Assembly: GCF_014205335.1 (NCBI RefSeq)
Contig: NZ_JACHNH010000001.1
Location: forward strand, 2,102,501-2,166,500
Direction: 5' to 3'
From: Amorphoplanes digitatis
GTDB taxonomy: Bacteria > Actinomycetota > Actinomycetes > Mycobacteriales > Micromonosporaceae
Length of the DNA stretch: 64,000 nucleotides
The position numbers were made by a program, and so were the translations under genes. The notes beneath the pieces were generated by a model that ran no database searches, was not told where the DNA came from, and saw only the letters and a list, made by a program, of their open reading frames with translations. Positions 27,057-38,752 of this stretch are shown here, piece by piece. How positions within the stretch are numbered: the first letter of the stretch is position 1; every line of letters starts with the position of its first letter.

Positions 27057-28691
27057 ATGACCCGCGAGACACCCCCTGTGCCCGCGGCGCGTTTCGGCGC
27101 CGGGCGCATCGCCGGCGCGGCGGCACTGATCGCCGGGCTGACCGTGCTCGCCCGGATCGCGGGCTTCGGCCGCACCGTCGTCTTCATCGGCACGGTCGAG
27201 GCGAACACGCTCGGCGACCTCTACTCCGCCGCCAACACGGTCCCGAACATCGTCTTCGAGCTCGTCGCCGGCGGCGCGCTGGCGAGCCTGGTGGTGCCGC
27301 TGCTGGCGGGCGCGGTCGCCGCGGGGGACCGGGACCGGGTCAACGCCGTCACGTCCGCGCTGCTGACCTGGGCGCTGCTGCTGCTCGTTCCGCTGGCGAT
27401 CGCGGTGGCGCTGTTCGCCGGGCACATCGTCGGGCTGCTGCCGAACATGCCGCCCGACGCGCACGAGGTCGGCGCCCGGATGCTGCGGGTCTTCGCGCCC
27501 CAGCTGCCCCTGTACGGGGTCGGCATCGTGCTCGCCGGGGTGCTCCAGGCACACCACCGGTTCGCCTGGCCGGTCATCGCCCCGCTGCTGTCCAGCGTCG
27601 TGGTGATGGGCGCCTACCTGACGTACGCGCTGGTGGACGGCCGGGGCAGCGACCTGCGCGGGCTGAGCACCGGCGGCGAGCTCGTACTGTCGCTGGGCAC
27701 CACGCTCGGCGTGGTCGTGCTCAGCCTGTGCCTGCTGATCCCGCTGCGCGGCCTGCGCCTGCGGCTGCGCCCGGCGCTGCGCTTCCCGGGCGACGCCGGC
27801 CGCCAGGTCGTCCGGCTCGGCTGGGCGGGCGCGGTCACCGTCGGTTCCCAGCAGGTCATGATCGTCGTGGTGATGCTGCTGGCGGCCGGCAAGGGCGACT
27901 TCACCACCTTCAACCTGGCGCAGGCGCTGTACCTGCTGCCGTGGGCGGTGCTTGCCGTTCCGCTCGCCACTGCCGCATATCCGACATTGGCCGCGACGGC
28001 CGAGCGCGGCGACGAGGACGGCTACCGCGCCGCCCTGGCCGGCACCGCCCGGACCGTGGCGCTGCTGGCCTGTCTCGGCGGCGCGGCCCTGTTCGCGCTC
28101 GCCGGGCCGGTGGCGCGGCTGCTCGGCACGCCGCAGGCCGCGCCGGGCATCGCCGGCTTCGCGCCGGGCCTGCTCGGGTTCGCGCTGTTCGCGCTGCTCT
28201 CCCGCGCGCTGTACGCCCGCGGGGCGACCGCGGCCGCCGCGGCGGCGACCGCGGCGGGCTGGGCTGTCGCCGCCGGCGCCGCCCTGGCGCTGGTCGGCGC
28301 CCTGCCCGGCGCCGACCGGGTGCTGTCGCTGAGCCTGGCCAACAGTGTGGGCATGCTCACCCTGGGTGTGTTGCTGGTCGCCGTGGTACGCCGCCGCGCC
28401 GGTGCCGCGGCGCTCGCGGGGCTGCCGCGCGCGACCGGCGTGGGTATCGTTGCGGCGGTCGTCGCCGGGCTGGCGGGCTGGGGTGTCGTCGAGGGGATTC
28501 GGCATGCGTTCGGCTCGACCCCGGCAGGGTGGGTGAGCGTGCTCTCGGGCATGCTGGGCGGTGTCGTGGTGTTGGTCGTCTTCGTCGCGGTCGTCTACCC
28601 GCTGGACCGCCACGACCTGCGGCCCCTGGTGGCCAAGGCGACGGCACGGATCCGCCGGAGTTCGGCGCCGGACGGGAGGGAACCGACGTGA
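27057..28691 (+). CDS. murJ: MurJ/MviN-family lipid II flippase-like protein
   Basis: 544 residues with about 14 transmembrane segments. The N-terminal part has the MATE-like MviN pattern (ARIAGFGRTVVF, YSAANTVPNIVFELVAGGAL). It flips lipid-linked cell-wall precursors. No clear Shine-Dalgarno precedes ATG 27057. The stop overlaps the following glycosyltransferase (GTGA). It lacks the large cytoplasmic pseudokinase part of mycobacterial MviN, so it may be one of several paralogues. Confidence 0.88.
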   Translation: MTRETPPVPAARFGAGRIAGAAALIAGLTVLARIAGFGRTVVFIGTVEANTLGDLYSAANTVPNIVFELVAGGALASLVVPLLAGAVAAGDRDRVNAVTSALLTWALLLLVPLAIAVALFAGHIVGLLPNMPPDAHEVGARMLRVFAPQLPLYGVGIVLAGVLQAHHRFAWPVIAPLLSSVVVMGAYLTYALVDGRGSDLRGLSTGGELVLSLGTTLGVVVLSLCLLIPLRGLRLRLRPALRFPGDAGRQVVRLGWAGAVTVGSQQVMIVVVMLLAAGKGDFTTFNLAQALYLLPWAVLAVPLATAAYPTLAATAERGDEDGYRAALAGTARTVALLACLGGAALFALAGPVARLLGTPQAAPGIAGFAPGLLGFALFALLSRALYARGATAAAAAATAAGWAVAAGAALALVGALPGADRVLSLSLANSVGMLTLGVLLVAVVRRRAGAAALAGLPRATGVGIVAAVVAGLAGWGVVEGIRHAFGSTPAGWVSVLSGMLGGVVVLVVFVAVVYPLDRHDLRPLVAKATARIRRSSAPDGREPT

Positions 28692-29815
28692 CCGACACAG
28701 CGCAGCCGTGGCACGGCTCGGTGGCCCTGGTGCTGGGCTCCAGCACCGGCGGCGTCGGTCAGCACGTCGCCTCGCTGGTGCGCGGCCTGCTCGCCGCCGG
28801 ATGCCGGGTCCTGGTCTGCGGCCCGGTCGCCACCGACGAGTTGTTCGGCTTCTCCGTCGCCGGCGCCGAGTTCTTCTCGGTGGAGATCCCGGCCAACCCC
28901 GGCCCGCAGGACTCCAGCGCGGTCCGGTCGCTGCGCCGGGCCCTGGCCGGCCGCGACGTCGACGTCGTGCACGCGCACGGGCTGCGCGCCGCGTTCGTCG
29001 CCTCGCTCGCCCGTCCCGCCGCGCCGCTCGTGGTCACCTGGCACAACGCGGTGCTCGCCCGCGGCCTGCGCGGGCAGGCGTCCGCGCTCGTCGAACGGAT
29101 CGTGGCCCGGGCGGCGACGCTCACCCTCGGCGCGTCCGAGGACCTGGTCGCCCGCGCCGTCTCGCTGGGCGCCCGCGCCGCCCGCCTCGGCGCGGTGTCC
29201 GCGCCGACGCTCGCACCGGCCCGGCGCACCCGGGCCGCCGTGCGCGCCGAGTTCCGGCTGCCGCCGGGCACCCCGCTGATCCTCGCCGTCGGCCGGCTGC
29301 ACCCGCAGAAGCGCTACGACGTGCTGCTCGAGGCCGCCGCGCGGTGGCGTGGCCTCAAGCCCGCGCCGGTGGTCGTGGTGGCGGGCTCCGGGCCGAGCTA
29401 CATGGTGCTCGCCCAGCGGGCGTCGGAGCTGCACGCGAAGTTCTACCTGCTCGGGCACCGCCACGACGTGCCGGACCTGCTGGCCGGCGCCGACCTTGCC
29501 GTGATCACCAGCGACTGGGAGGCCCGGCAGCTGTTCGCACAGGAGGCGCTGCGCGCCGGGGTGCCGCTGGTCAGCACGGCGGTCGGCGGGCTGCCGGAGC
29601 TGGTCGGCGACGCCGCGCTGCTGATAGCGCCGGGCGACGTCGACGCGCTCGACACCGCAGTCCGCGGCCTGCTCGCCGACCCGGAGCGGCTTGCCGACTA
29701 CGCCGCCCGCGGGCCGCGGCAGGCGGCGACCTGGCCGACCGAGGAGGACACCGTCGCGGACGTACTCGCCGCCTACTCGTCGGTGACCGCCGGCGCCCGG
29801 GCGGGCCAGGGATGA
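28688..29815 (+). CDS. GT4-family glycosyltransferase
   Basis: 375 residues, GT-B fold. The N-terminal half has GSSTGGVGQHVASLVRGL and DVDVVHAHGLRA. The C-terminal half has the group-1 landmarks AVGRLHPQKRYDVLLEA, then SDWEARQLFAQEALRAGVPLVSTAVGGLPELV (EX7E region). GTG start overlapping murJ. It probably glycosylates a lipid-linked or envelope acceptor; specificity unknown. Confidence 0.9.
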   Translation: MTDTAQPWHGSVALVLGSSTGGVGQHVASLVRGLLAAGCRVLVCGPVATDELFGFSVAGAEFFSVEIPANPGPQDSSAVRSLRRALAGRDVDVVHAHGLRAAFVASLARPAAPLVVTWHNAVLARGLRGQASALVERIVARAATLTLGASEDLVARAVSLGARAARLGAVSAPTLAPARRTRAAVRAEFRLPPGTPLILAVGRLHPQKRYDVLLEAAARWRGLKPAPVVVVAGSGPSYMVLAQRASELHAKFYLLGHRHDVPDLLAGADLAVITSDWEARQLFAQEALRAGVPLVSTAVGGLPELVGDAALLIAPGDVDALDTAVRGLLADPERLADYAARGPRQAATWPTEEDTVADVLAAYSSVTAGARAGQG

Positions 29816-32223
29816 GCGAAGTGGAACCCGCCCACCCCGGCCCGGAGGCGTCCGAGGCCGGTGCGGGCCGGGACGGCGCCGCGCGCCCGCGCGCCAAGGC
29901 GCCCGCGGTGGCGCGCCGGCGGCCGGGCCGGTGGCCCGGCCGGGCCTGGCGCAGCCTGCGCCGCGGGCCGAGACCCGACTCCGCGCCGCCGTCCCGGGTG
30001 CGCGGCGGCCGCACCTGGCTGCCGTACGTGCTGATCGTGCTCGCGGCCGGCGCCAGCATCGCCGGCCTGGCCGTGCGTCCCGCCACCGGTGCGCCGCAGG
30101 ACACCGCCGACTACGTCATCGTGGCCGGCGCCGCCGGCCTGCGCTGGGAGGACCTCGACCCGCAGCGCACACCCGCGCTGTGGCGGCAGGCGACCCTCGG
30201 CTCGATCGGCTGGCTCTCCGTGCGCTCCGCGCACCACACCACCTGCCCCGCGGACGGCTGGCTCACCCTCGGCGCCGGCAACCACGCGATCTGGAACGAC
30301 CAGCGCATCGACGATCAGTGCCCGGCGGTCGCCCCGGCGCTGGAGCAGCCGGACGGCATCGGCGCGAACCTGCCGCAGCTCGGCGGCGTGGTGCGGGAGA
30401 ACCAGGACAATCAGCCGTACGGGGCGGTGCCGGGCGCGCTGGCCGAGTCGCTGCGGTGCACCGTCGCGGTCGGGCCGGGAGCCGCGGTCGCGGCGGCCCG
30501 ACCGTTCGGCCGCGTGGACCGCTACGCGGAGTCGCTGCCGCCGGACCCGCGGAACCTGCTGTCGCTGTGCGTGCTCAGCGTGGTCGACCTCGGCACCATC
30601 ACCGGCACCGGCGCCGAGCGGGAGTCGCTCGTCGCGCAGGCGGACGCGACGCTGGCGCGGGTCGTCGCCGCCCGGCCCGAGCGCTCGGTGGTGATGGTCG
30701 CGGGGGTCTCGGACACCGACACCACCTCGCGGCTGCACGTGGCGATCGCCGAGGGTCCGGGCTGGCGGGGCGGCTGGCTGTCCTCCGCGGGCACCGGCCG
30801 CGACGGCTACGTGCAGCTTGTCGACCTCGCGCCGACCGTGCTCACCTCGCTGGGCCGGCCGGAACCCGCGCGGCTGTTCAGCGGGCACAGCGCGTTCTCG
30901 GCGCCCGGGCGTCCCAGGGATCCGGCGGACGCGGTGCTCGGCGTGCACAACGCGGACCGGCGCGCGGGCGCGCAGCTGGGCATCGCCGGCACGTTCTTCA
31001 CCGCGCTCGCCGCCGTACAGCTTGCGGTGTTCCTGCTTGTCGTGCCGCTGATGATCCGGGCGCGGCGGCATGCCGGGCCGACCGGCCCGGCCGCGGCGCC
31101 GAAGTGGCGCGGGCTCGCCGTCGAGGTGCTGCTGATCGCCGCGGCCCTGGCCATCCCGGCCGCGCTGCTCGCCGACGCGTCGCCGTGGTGGCGCACGGAC
31201 CATCCCGGCCCGGTCTTCGCCCTGCTGACGCTCGCCCTGGTCGCGGCCGGCACCGCCGCGGTGCGCCTGGTGCCGCGCTACGCGCGCACGCTGTGGCCGA
31301 TGGGCCTGGTCTCGGCCGTCTCCGCGGCCGTCATCGGTTTCGACCTGCTGACCGGCGCGCAGCTTCAGCTCAACGGCGTCGCCGGCTACTCGGCGCTGGA
31401 GGGCGCGCGCTACTCCGGCGTCGGCAGCGTCGGCCTGGGCATCTTCGTCGCCGGCATCCTGGGCGTCGCGGGCTGCCTCGCCCAGGCGGTGCGCCGCCCG
31501 TGGCGCCCCGTCGTGGTGGTGCTGATCGGCGGCTTCGGCGTCGTCGTGGTCGGCAGCCCGTACCTGGGCGCGGACCCGGTCGGCGCGATCGCGGTGACCG
31601 CCGGGGTGTGCGTCGCCGCCGCGATCAGCACGGGCGGCTGGCTGACGTTCCCGCGCTTCGCCTGGGCCGCCGTGGCCGGGCTGGCGGTGACCATCGGCTT
31701 CGCCGTGCTGGACCTGCGCCGGCCCGAGCACGAGCAGGGCAGCCTGGGCCGGGCGCTGACCGCGCTCGGCGACGGCACGGCCGGCCCGGCGATCCAGCGC
31801 GCGGCCACCTCCAACGCGCACGCCCTGGACAGCCCGCTGACGCTGCTGGCGGTCGTCGGCGTCCTGATGCTCGCCTTCTGCCGTTTCTCGCCCTGGGGCG
31901 GTCTCAACCGGGTCTTCGGCCTGCATCCGGCGCTGCGCGCGGCCCTGGCCGGCATCGCGGTGGCGACGCTGATCGCCGGGGTGCTCGGCGGCGCGGCGTT
32001 CGCCGTCACGGGCGCCGCGGCGGCCGTCGCCGTGCCGCTGGCCGTGCTGACGACGCTGAGGGTGCTCGAGCACGCGGCCGACCGCACCCGGCCGGAGGGC
32101 GGGACCGACGGTCCGGGCGGGCCCGGCCTGTCCATGCGCCCGATCCCGGTCCGGACCCGCCGGCGGACGCCCGCGCGTGCGGACAAATCCGACTCCGAGG
32201 GCGTGACCGTCCGCGGTGCGTGA
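29812..32223 (+). CDS. Large membrane protein with extracytoplasmic AlkP-like domain
   Basis: 803 residues. ATG overlaps the previous stop (ATGA). A basic/Pro-rich cytoplasmic N-terminus of ~65 residues precedes one transmembrane helix (71-91). An extracytoplasmic domain follows (about 98-390), opening VIVAGAAGLRWEDLDP and with CPADGWLTLGAGN. This is the pattern of alkaline-phosphatase-superfamily hydrolases, although a full metal set is not visible. About nine transmembrane helices occupy 398-770, with a basic tail. It is conserved upstream of pyrG in many actinobacteria. Its neighbours suggest a role in envelope polymer assembly. Exact function unknown. Confidence 0.8.
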   Translation: MSEVEPAHPGPEASEAGAGRDGAARPRAKAPAVARRRPGRWPGRAWRSLRRGPRPDSAPPSRVRGGRTWLPYVLIVLAAGASIAGLAVRPATGAPQDTADYVIVAGAAGLRWEDLDPQRTPALWRQATLGSIGWLSVRSAHHTTCPADGWLTLGAGNHAIWNDQRIDDQCPAVAPALEQPDGIGANLPQLGGVVRENQDNQPYGAVPGALAESLRCTVAVGPGAAVAAARPFGRVDRYAESLPPDPRNLLSLCVLSVVDLGTITGTGAERESLVAQADATLARVVAARPERSVVMVAGVSDTDTTSRLHVAIAEGPGWRGGWLSSAGTGRDGYVQLVDLAPTVLTSLGRPEPARLFSGHSAFSAPGRPRDPADAVLGVHNADRRAGAQLGIAGTFFTALAAVQLAVFLLVVPLMIRARRHAGPTGPAAAPKWRGLAVEVLLIAAALAIPAALLADASPWWRTDHPGPVFALLTLALVAAGTAAVRLVPRYARTLWPMGLVSAVSAAVIGFDLLTGAQLQLNGVAGYSALEGARYSGVGSVGLGIFVAGILGVAGCLAQAVRRPWRPVVVVLIGGFGVVVVGSPYLGADPVGAIAVTAGVCVAAAISTGGWLTFPRFAWAAVAGLAVTIGFAVLDLRRPEHEQGSLGRALTALGDGTAGPAIQRAATSNAHALDSPLTLLAVVGVLMLAFCRFSPWGGLNRVFGLHPALRAALAGIAVATLIAGVLGGAAFAVTGAAAAVAVPLAVLTTLRVLEHAADRTRPEGGTDGPGGPGLSMRPIPVRTRRRTPARADKSDSEGVTVRGA

Positions 32224-32318
32224 CCCGGACACGCGCGGCGACCAGCCCGGACGCTCGCCCGGCGGCGATGGTGTTACCGTGGAATCCCGTGGATGGCGCG
32301 ATCAACGCGTTGGGTTGA

Positions 32319-34675
<2,357 letters not shown>

Positions 34676-34680
34676 GCGCC

Positions 34681-34715
34681 GGCCGGCACGCCTCCGCACC
34701 GGAGACGTGCCGGCC
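34681..34715 (+). terminator. Terminator after the pyrG-nudix operon
   Basis: GGCCGGCACG (34681-34690) pairs with CGTGCCGGCC (34706-34715). The stem can be extended by CCG bases on either side. It lies just after the Nudix stop. Confidence 0.75.
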
Positions 34716-34801
34716 GGGTGTTCTGGGCCACACCGGCTACGGCGGCCGACTTCTTGATCTTCGGTCGTCAGATCGGCAGTATCTTCCACTTGGTGGGACG
34801 G

Positions 34802-34807
34802 TATTCT
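34802..34807 (+). promoter_or_regulatory. Possible -10 element of the ald promoter
   Basis: TATTCT stands in a relatively A+T-rich stretch (34750-34815), about 65 nt upstream of the alanine dehydrogenase start and just after the upstream terminator. No good -35 is seen at 17-18 nt. Confidence 0.35.
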
Positions 34808-34870
34808 GCGAAGCAGCCCGTCTCGGGTATGAGCCATCGACGTCTCTCCCGGAAAGGACGGTGTCGACTC

Positions 34871-35986
34871 GTGAAGGTCGGCATTCCGAGCGAAGTCAAG
34901 AACAACGAGTTTCGAGTGGCGATCACCCCCGCGGGGGTCTTCGAGCTGAACCGGGCGGGCCACGAGGTCTTCGTGCAGGCCGGCGCGGGCGCCGGCTCCT
35001 CGATCAACGACGCGGACTTCGCCGCCGCGGGCGCCACGATCCTGGAGGGCCCCGACGCCGTCTGGGCCGCCGGCGACCTGATCCTCAAGGTCAAGGAGCC
35101 GATCGCCGAGGAGTACGGCCGCATGCGTGAGGGCCAGGTGCTCTTCACCTACCTGCACCTCGCGGCGTCGAAGGAGTGCACCGACGCGCTCATCGACCGC
35201 AAGGTCACCGGCATCGCCTACGAGACCGTCGAGCTGCCCGACCGCAGCCTGCCGCTGCTCGCCCCGATGTCCGAGGTCGCGGGCCGGCTCGCGCCGCAGG
35301 TCGGCTCGTACCACCTGATGCGCTCCGGCGGCGGCCGCGGCGTGCTCATGGGCGGCGTCCCCGGCGTCTACCAGGCCAAGGTCGTCGTCATCGGCGCCGG
35401 CGTCTCGGGCATGAACGCGGCGGCGATCGCGCTGGGCATGCAGGCCGAGGTGCTGGTGCTCGACAAGAACATCGCCCGGCTCCGCGCGGCCGACGCCGAC
35501 TACCGCGGGCACCTCCAGACGATCGCGTCGAACGCGTACGAGATCGAGAAGGCCGTCATCGACGCCGACCTGGTGATCGGCGCGGTCCTGGTGCCCGGCG
35601 CGAAGGCGCCGAACCTGATCTCCAACGAGCTCGTCTCGCGGATGAAGCCGGGCAGCGTGCTCGTCGACATCGCGATCGACCAGGGTGGCTGCTTCGAGGA
35701 CTCGCGGCCGACCACGCACGCGGACCCGGTCTACCGGGTGCACGAGTCGATGTTCTACTGCGTCGCGAACATGCCCGGCGCGGTGCCGCACACCAGCACG
35801 TACGCGCTGACGAACGTGACCCTGCCGTACGCGCTGGAGCTGGCGAACCGGGGCTGGCGCGACGCGGTCCTGGCCGACCCGGCGCTGGCGCTCGGGCTGA
35901 ACACCCACGGCGGGCACGTCACCTACGGCCCGGTCGCCGAGGCGCACGGCATGCACGCGTACACCCTGGCCGAGGTGCTCAGCTGA
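34871..35986 (+). CDS. ald: Alanine dehydrogenase
   Basis: 371 residues, the usual family length, from GTG 34871 with GGAAAGGA 12 nt upstream. The N-terminal signature is [18 protein letters not shown]. The catalytic Lys/His region is ILKVKEP and LFTYLHLA. The NAD-binding motif is [16 protein letters not shown]. The C-terminus has [15 protein letters not shown]. It interconverts L-alanine and pyruvate plus ammonia. It lies between nudix and xerD, where M. tuberculosis has no ald, so this is a lineage-specific insertion in the block. Confidence 0.96.
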   Translation: MKVGIPSEVKNNEFRVAITPAGVFELNRAGHEVFVQAGAGAGSSINDADFAAAGATILEGPDAVWAAGDLILKVKEPIAEEYGRMREGQVLFTYLHLAASKECTDALIDRKVTGIAYETVELPDRSLPLLAPMSEVAGRLAPQVGSYHLMRSGGGRGVLMGGVPGVYQAKVVVIGAGVSGMNAAAIALGMQAEVLVLDKNIARLRAADADYRGHLQTIASNAYEIEKAVIDADLVIGAVLVPGAKAPNLISNELVSRMKPGSVLVDIAIDQGGCFEDSRPTTHADPVYRVHESMFYCVANMPGAVPHTSTYALTNVTLPYALELANRGWRDAVLADPALALGLNTHGGHVTYGPVAEAHGMHAYTLAEVLS

Positions 35987-36009
35987 GTTCACCGGCGGCG
36001 GAACCGGCG

Positions 36010-36918
36010 TTGCGGCGGGCCGTGCGGACCTACCTCGACCACCTCACGGTCGAGCGCGGCCTGTCCCGTAACACCCTGGCCTCGTACCGGCGGGACCTGG
36101 ACCGTTATCTCGAGACCCTGGCCGCGGCCGGCGTCGGCGATCTCGCCGCCGTCACCGCGGCCGAGGTCGAGGGGCACCTCGCGCGGCTGCGCGAGGGCGA
36201 CCCGGAGCATCCGGCGCTGTCGGCCGCGTCGGCGGCGCGGGCCGTGAGCGCCGTGCGCGGCCTGCACCGCTTCGCCGCCCGCGAGGGCATCGTCGCGCAC
36301 GACGTGAGCCGCGAGGTGAAGCCGCCCGCGCCGCCCAAGCGCCTGCCCAAGGCGCTCGACGTCGACCAGGTCGCCCGCCTGCTCGCCGTCGCCGTCCCGC
36401 CGCGCGACCGGGCCCTGCTGGAATTCCTGTACGGCACCGGCGCGCGGATCTCCGAGGCGGTCGGGCTGGCCGTCGACGACCTGGCGCTGGGCGACGAGCC
36501 GACGGTCACGCTGCACGGCAAGGGCGGGCGCACCCGGTTCGTGCCGGTCGGCCGCTACGCCCGGGAGGCGCTGGAGGCCTACCTCGTCCAGGTCCGGCCC
36601 GCGCTGGCCGCCGCCGGCCGCGGCACCCCGGCGGTGTTCCTCAACGCACGCGGCGGTCCACTCTCGCGGCAGAGCGCCTGGACGATCCTGCACCGCGCCG
36701 CGGAGAGCGCCGGGCTGCCCGTCGAGGGCCCGCACGCGGTGTCGCCCCACACCCTGCGGCACTCCTACGCCACCCACCTGCTCGACGGCGGCGCGGACGT
36801 CCGGGTGGTGCAGGAACTGCTCGGGCACGCCTGGGTGACGACCACTCAGGTCTACACGCTGGTGACAGTGGACCGACTTCGGGAGGTGTACGCGACCTCC
36901 CACCCGCGGGCTCGTTGA
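36010..36918 (+). CDS. xerD: Site-specific tyrosine recombinase XerD
   Basis: 302 residues from TTG 36010. A CTG at 35983 is preceded by GAGGTG at 5-nt spacing and overlaps the ald stop as CTGA; it would add 9 residues. The N-terminal SAM-like core-binding domain starts [20 protein letters not shown]. Catalytic residues are Arg in [12 protein letters not shown], Lys in [22 protein letters not shown], the GHAWVTTTQ segment and Tyr in QVYTLV. It resolves chromosome dimers with XerC. Confidence 0.94.
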   Translation: MRRAVRTYLDHLTVERGLSRNTLASYRRDLDRYLETLAAAGVGDLAAVTAAEVEGHLARLREGDPEHPALSAASAARAVSAVRGLHRFAAREGIVAHDVSREVKPPAPPKRLPKALDVDQVARLLAVAVPPRDRALLEFLYGTGARISEAVGLAVDDLALGDEPTVTLHGKGGRTRFVPVGRYAREALEAYLVQVRPALAAAGRGTPAVFLNARGGPLSRQSAWTILHRAAESAGLPVEGPHAVSPHTLRHSYATHLLDGGADVRVVQELLGHAWVTTTQVYTLVTVDRLREVYATSHPRAR

Positions 36919-37029
36919 ACGGTGTGCGTGAGTAGACGCGACACGCCGGACGGCTGACCCCGGCAGGGCGGCCTCTGTGGCGTACAGTCGGGCATCGGCT
37001 CCGGCTGCGGGTCGAGAGGGGGCAGGAAA

Positions 37030-37959
37030 ATGACCGGGAACCATGACCGCGCCGAGGCGTGGACCTCGGCCCTGCGCGACCAGCAGAGCTCCATGGATCT
37101 CGGTGCCGACCTCGGCCCGGCCGACCCGACGGCCTACACGATGCGCAGGCCGATCCCCGAGCCGATGCCGACCGACCGGCACGGCCCGGCGCGGATCATC
37201 GCGCTCGCCAACCAGAAGGGTGGCGTCGGCAAGACCACGACGACCATCAACCTGGGCGCCGCCCTCGCCGAATACGGCCGCAAGGTGCTGCTCGTCGACT
37301 TCGACCCGCAGGGCGCCTGCTCGGTCGGCCTCGGCGTCAACCCGCACAACCTCGACCTGAGCGTCTACAACCTGCTGATGCAGGACGACGTCACCGCCGA
37401 GGACGTCATCATCAAGACGGACGTGGCCGGGCTGCACCTGCTGCCGGCCAACATCGACCTGTCCGCGGCCGAGATCCAGCTGGTCAACGAGGTCGCCCGC
37501 GAGATGGCCCTGGCGCGGGTGCTGCGCACCGTGCGCAAGGAGTACGACTTCATCCTGATCGACTGCCAGCCCTCGCTGGGCCTGCTGGCGATCAACGCGC
37601 TCACCATCGCGCACGGCGTGCTCATCCCGCTCGAGTGCGAGTTCTTCAGCCTGCGCGGCGTCGCCCTGCTGCTCGACACGATCGACAAGGTCCGCGAGCG
37701 GCTCAACTTCGACCTCGAGCTCGAGGGCATCCTTGCGACCATGTACGACAGTCGCACCACGCACTGCCGTCAGGTGCTCCAGCGGGTCGTCGAGGCGTTC
37801 GGCGACAAGGTCTACCAGACGGTCATCACCAAGACGGTGAAGTTCCCGGAGTCCACGGTGGCCGGCGCGCCGATCACCAGCCTGGACCCGGCGTCGTCGG
37901 GCGCCCGCAACTACCGCCAGCTCGCCCGCGAGGTCATCGCCGCGCAGGCGGAGCGCTAG
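37030..37959 (+). CDS. ParA/Soj-family ATPase
   Basis: 309 residues. ATG follows GGGGGCAGGA. A ~50-residue N-terminal extension precedes the deviant Walker A NQKGGVGKTTTTINLG, followed by LVDFDPQGACSVGLG and DFILIDCQPSLG. It is the ParA paralogue encoded with scpAB in actinobacteria (Rv1708 type), likely acting with the condensin proteins in chromosome organisation rather than being the oriC-proximal parA. Confidence 0.92.
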   Translation: MTGNHDRAEAWTSALRDQQSSMDLGADLGPADPTAYTMRRPIPEPMPTDRHGPARIIALANQKGGVGKTTTTINLGAALAEYGRKVLLVDFDPQGACSVGLGVNPHNLDLSVYNLLMQDDVTAEDVIIKTDVAGLHLLPANIDLSAAEIQLVNEVAREMALARVLRTVRKEYDFILIDCQPSLGLLAINALTIAHGVLIPLECEFFSLRGVALLLDTIDKVRERLNFDLELEGILATMYDSRTTHCRQVLQRVVEAFGDKVYQTVITKTVKFPESTVAGAPITSLDPASSGARNYRQLAREVIAAQAER

Positions 37960-37960
37960 C

Positions 37961-38629
37961 TTGCTCTTCGCCCTCGGCGAACCGGTCGCGTTCGCCGCGC
38001 TGGTCGGCGCCTTCCTCATCGGCCTGCTGCTGCGTGCACTCGCCATCCGGATCACGGCGCGCGCCCTGCGGCTCAGCGACCGCCGGGATCCGGTGTCGCC
38101 GCGGCTGCGCGAGGACGTCGACCCGTTCGGCGCCGTCGCGGCGGCGGTCGGCGGCATGGGCTGGGGCAAGTCGATCTCGGTCGACGAGGTGCCGCGCCAC
38201 CAGGGTCGTGGCCGGGCGGCGGCGGTCTTCGCCGCGGGCCCGGTGGCCTGCGTCCTGGTCTCCCAGGTCCTGTTCGCGGCCTACGCGACCCTGTACCCGG
38301 GCTTCCTGTTGTCGGTGTTGCATCCCTCGGACGTGCTGCGCGGGTTCGCACTGCCGCTGGGGGAGCAGGTGCTGCTCTGCCTGGCGGTGGGGCTGCTGAC
38401 CTTCGGCCTGCTGGCGCTGATCCCGATCCCGCCGCTGGACGGCTTCGGCATCCTGTGGTCGGCGCAGCGGCGCCCGGGGCCGGGCATGCAGAAGATGCGG
38501 CTCTGGTTCGAGGACAAGAACATCGGCGTGCTGGTCCTGCTGGTCTGCTGCTTCTTCCCGTTCCAGTACCCGTTCCTGCTGATGATCCTGGACGCGCTAG
38601 GCGTGCTCTTCCTGCGCGTGTGGGGCTGA
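37961..38629 (+). CDS. Degenerate site-2-protease-like (M50-type) membrane protein
   Basis: 222 residues from TTG 37961, 1 nt after parA, with GGAG 6 nt upstream. About five transmembrane segments. It follows the plan of S2P-type proteins: RLSDRRDPVSPRLREDVDPFGAVAAAVGGMGWGKSISVD, AAGPVACVL and the PIPPLDGFGIL motif. However, the helix that should carry HExxH reads LLLRALAIRITARA, so the zinc-binding histidines and catalytic glutamate are absent. It is probably a proteolytically dead family member. Confidence 0.8.
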   Translation: MLFALGEPVAFAALVGAFLIGLLLRALAIRITARALRLSDRRDPVSPRLREDVDPFGAVAAAVGGMGWGKSISVDEVPRHQGRGRAAAVFAAGPVACVLVSQVLFAAYATLYPGFLLSVLHPSDVLRGFALPLGEQVLLCLAVGLLTFGLLALIPIPPLDGFGILWSAQRRPGPGMQKMRLWFEDKNIGVLVLLVCCFFPFQYPFLLMILDALGVLFLRVWG

Positions 38630-38752
38630 CGGTCTCGTCGGGCCGTTCCCCGTCGCCCTGCCACCGCCGCTCGATGATGCATGATGCATTGCGTCGTTTG
38701 CCCGGCGTAGTGCCGCAATCGGATGAATCATCATCAAGTGGGGGACCCCAGG

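Noticed and set aside
26994..28613. A 539-codon minus frame antisense to murJ
   Set aside because: Gln/Arg/His-rich composition typical of the antisense frame of a GC-rich membrane-protein gene; no ribosome-binding site or family.
28561..32223. A 1220-codon plus frame spanning the GT4 gene and the membrane protein
   Set aside because: Its first ~420 codons are Arg/Ala/Gly-rich shadow sequence. The real gene is the 3' part, starting at ATG 29812.
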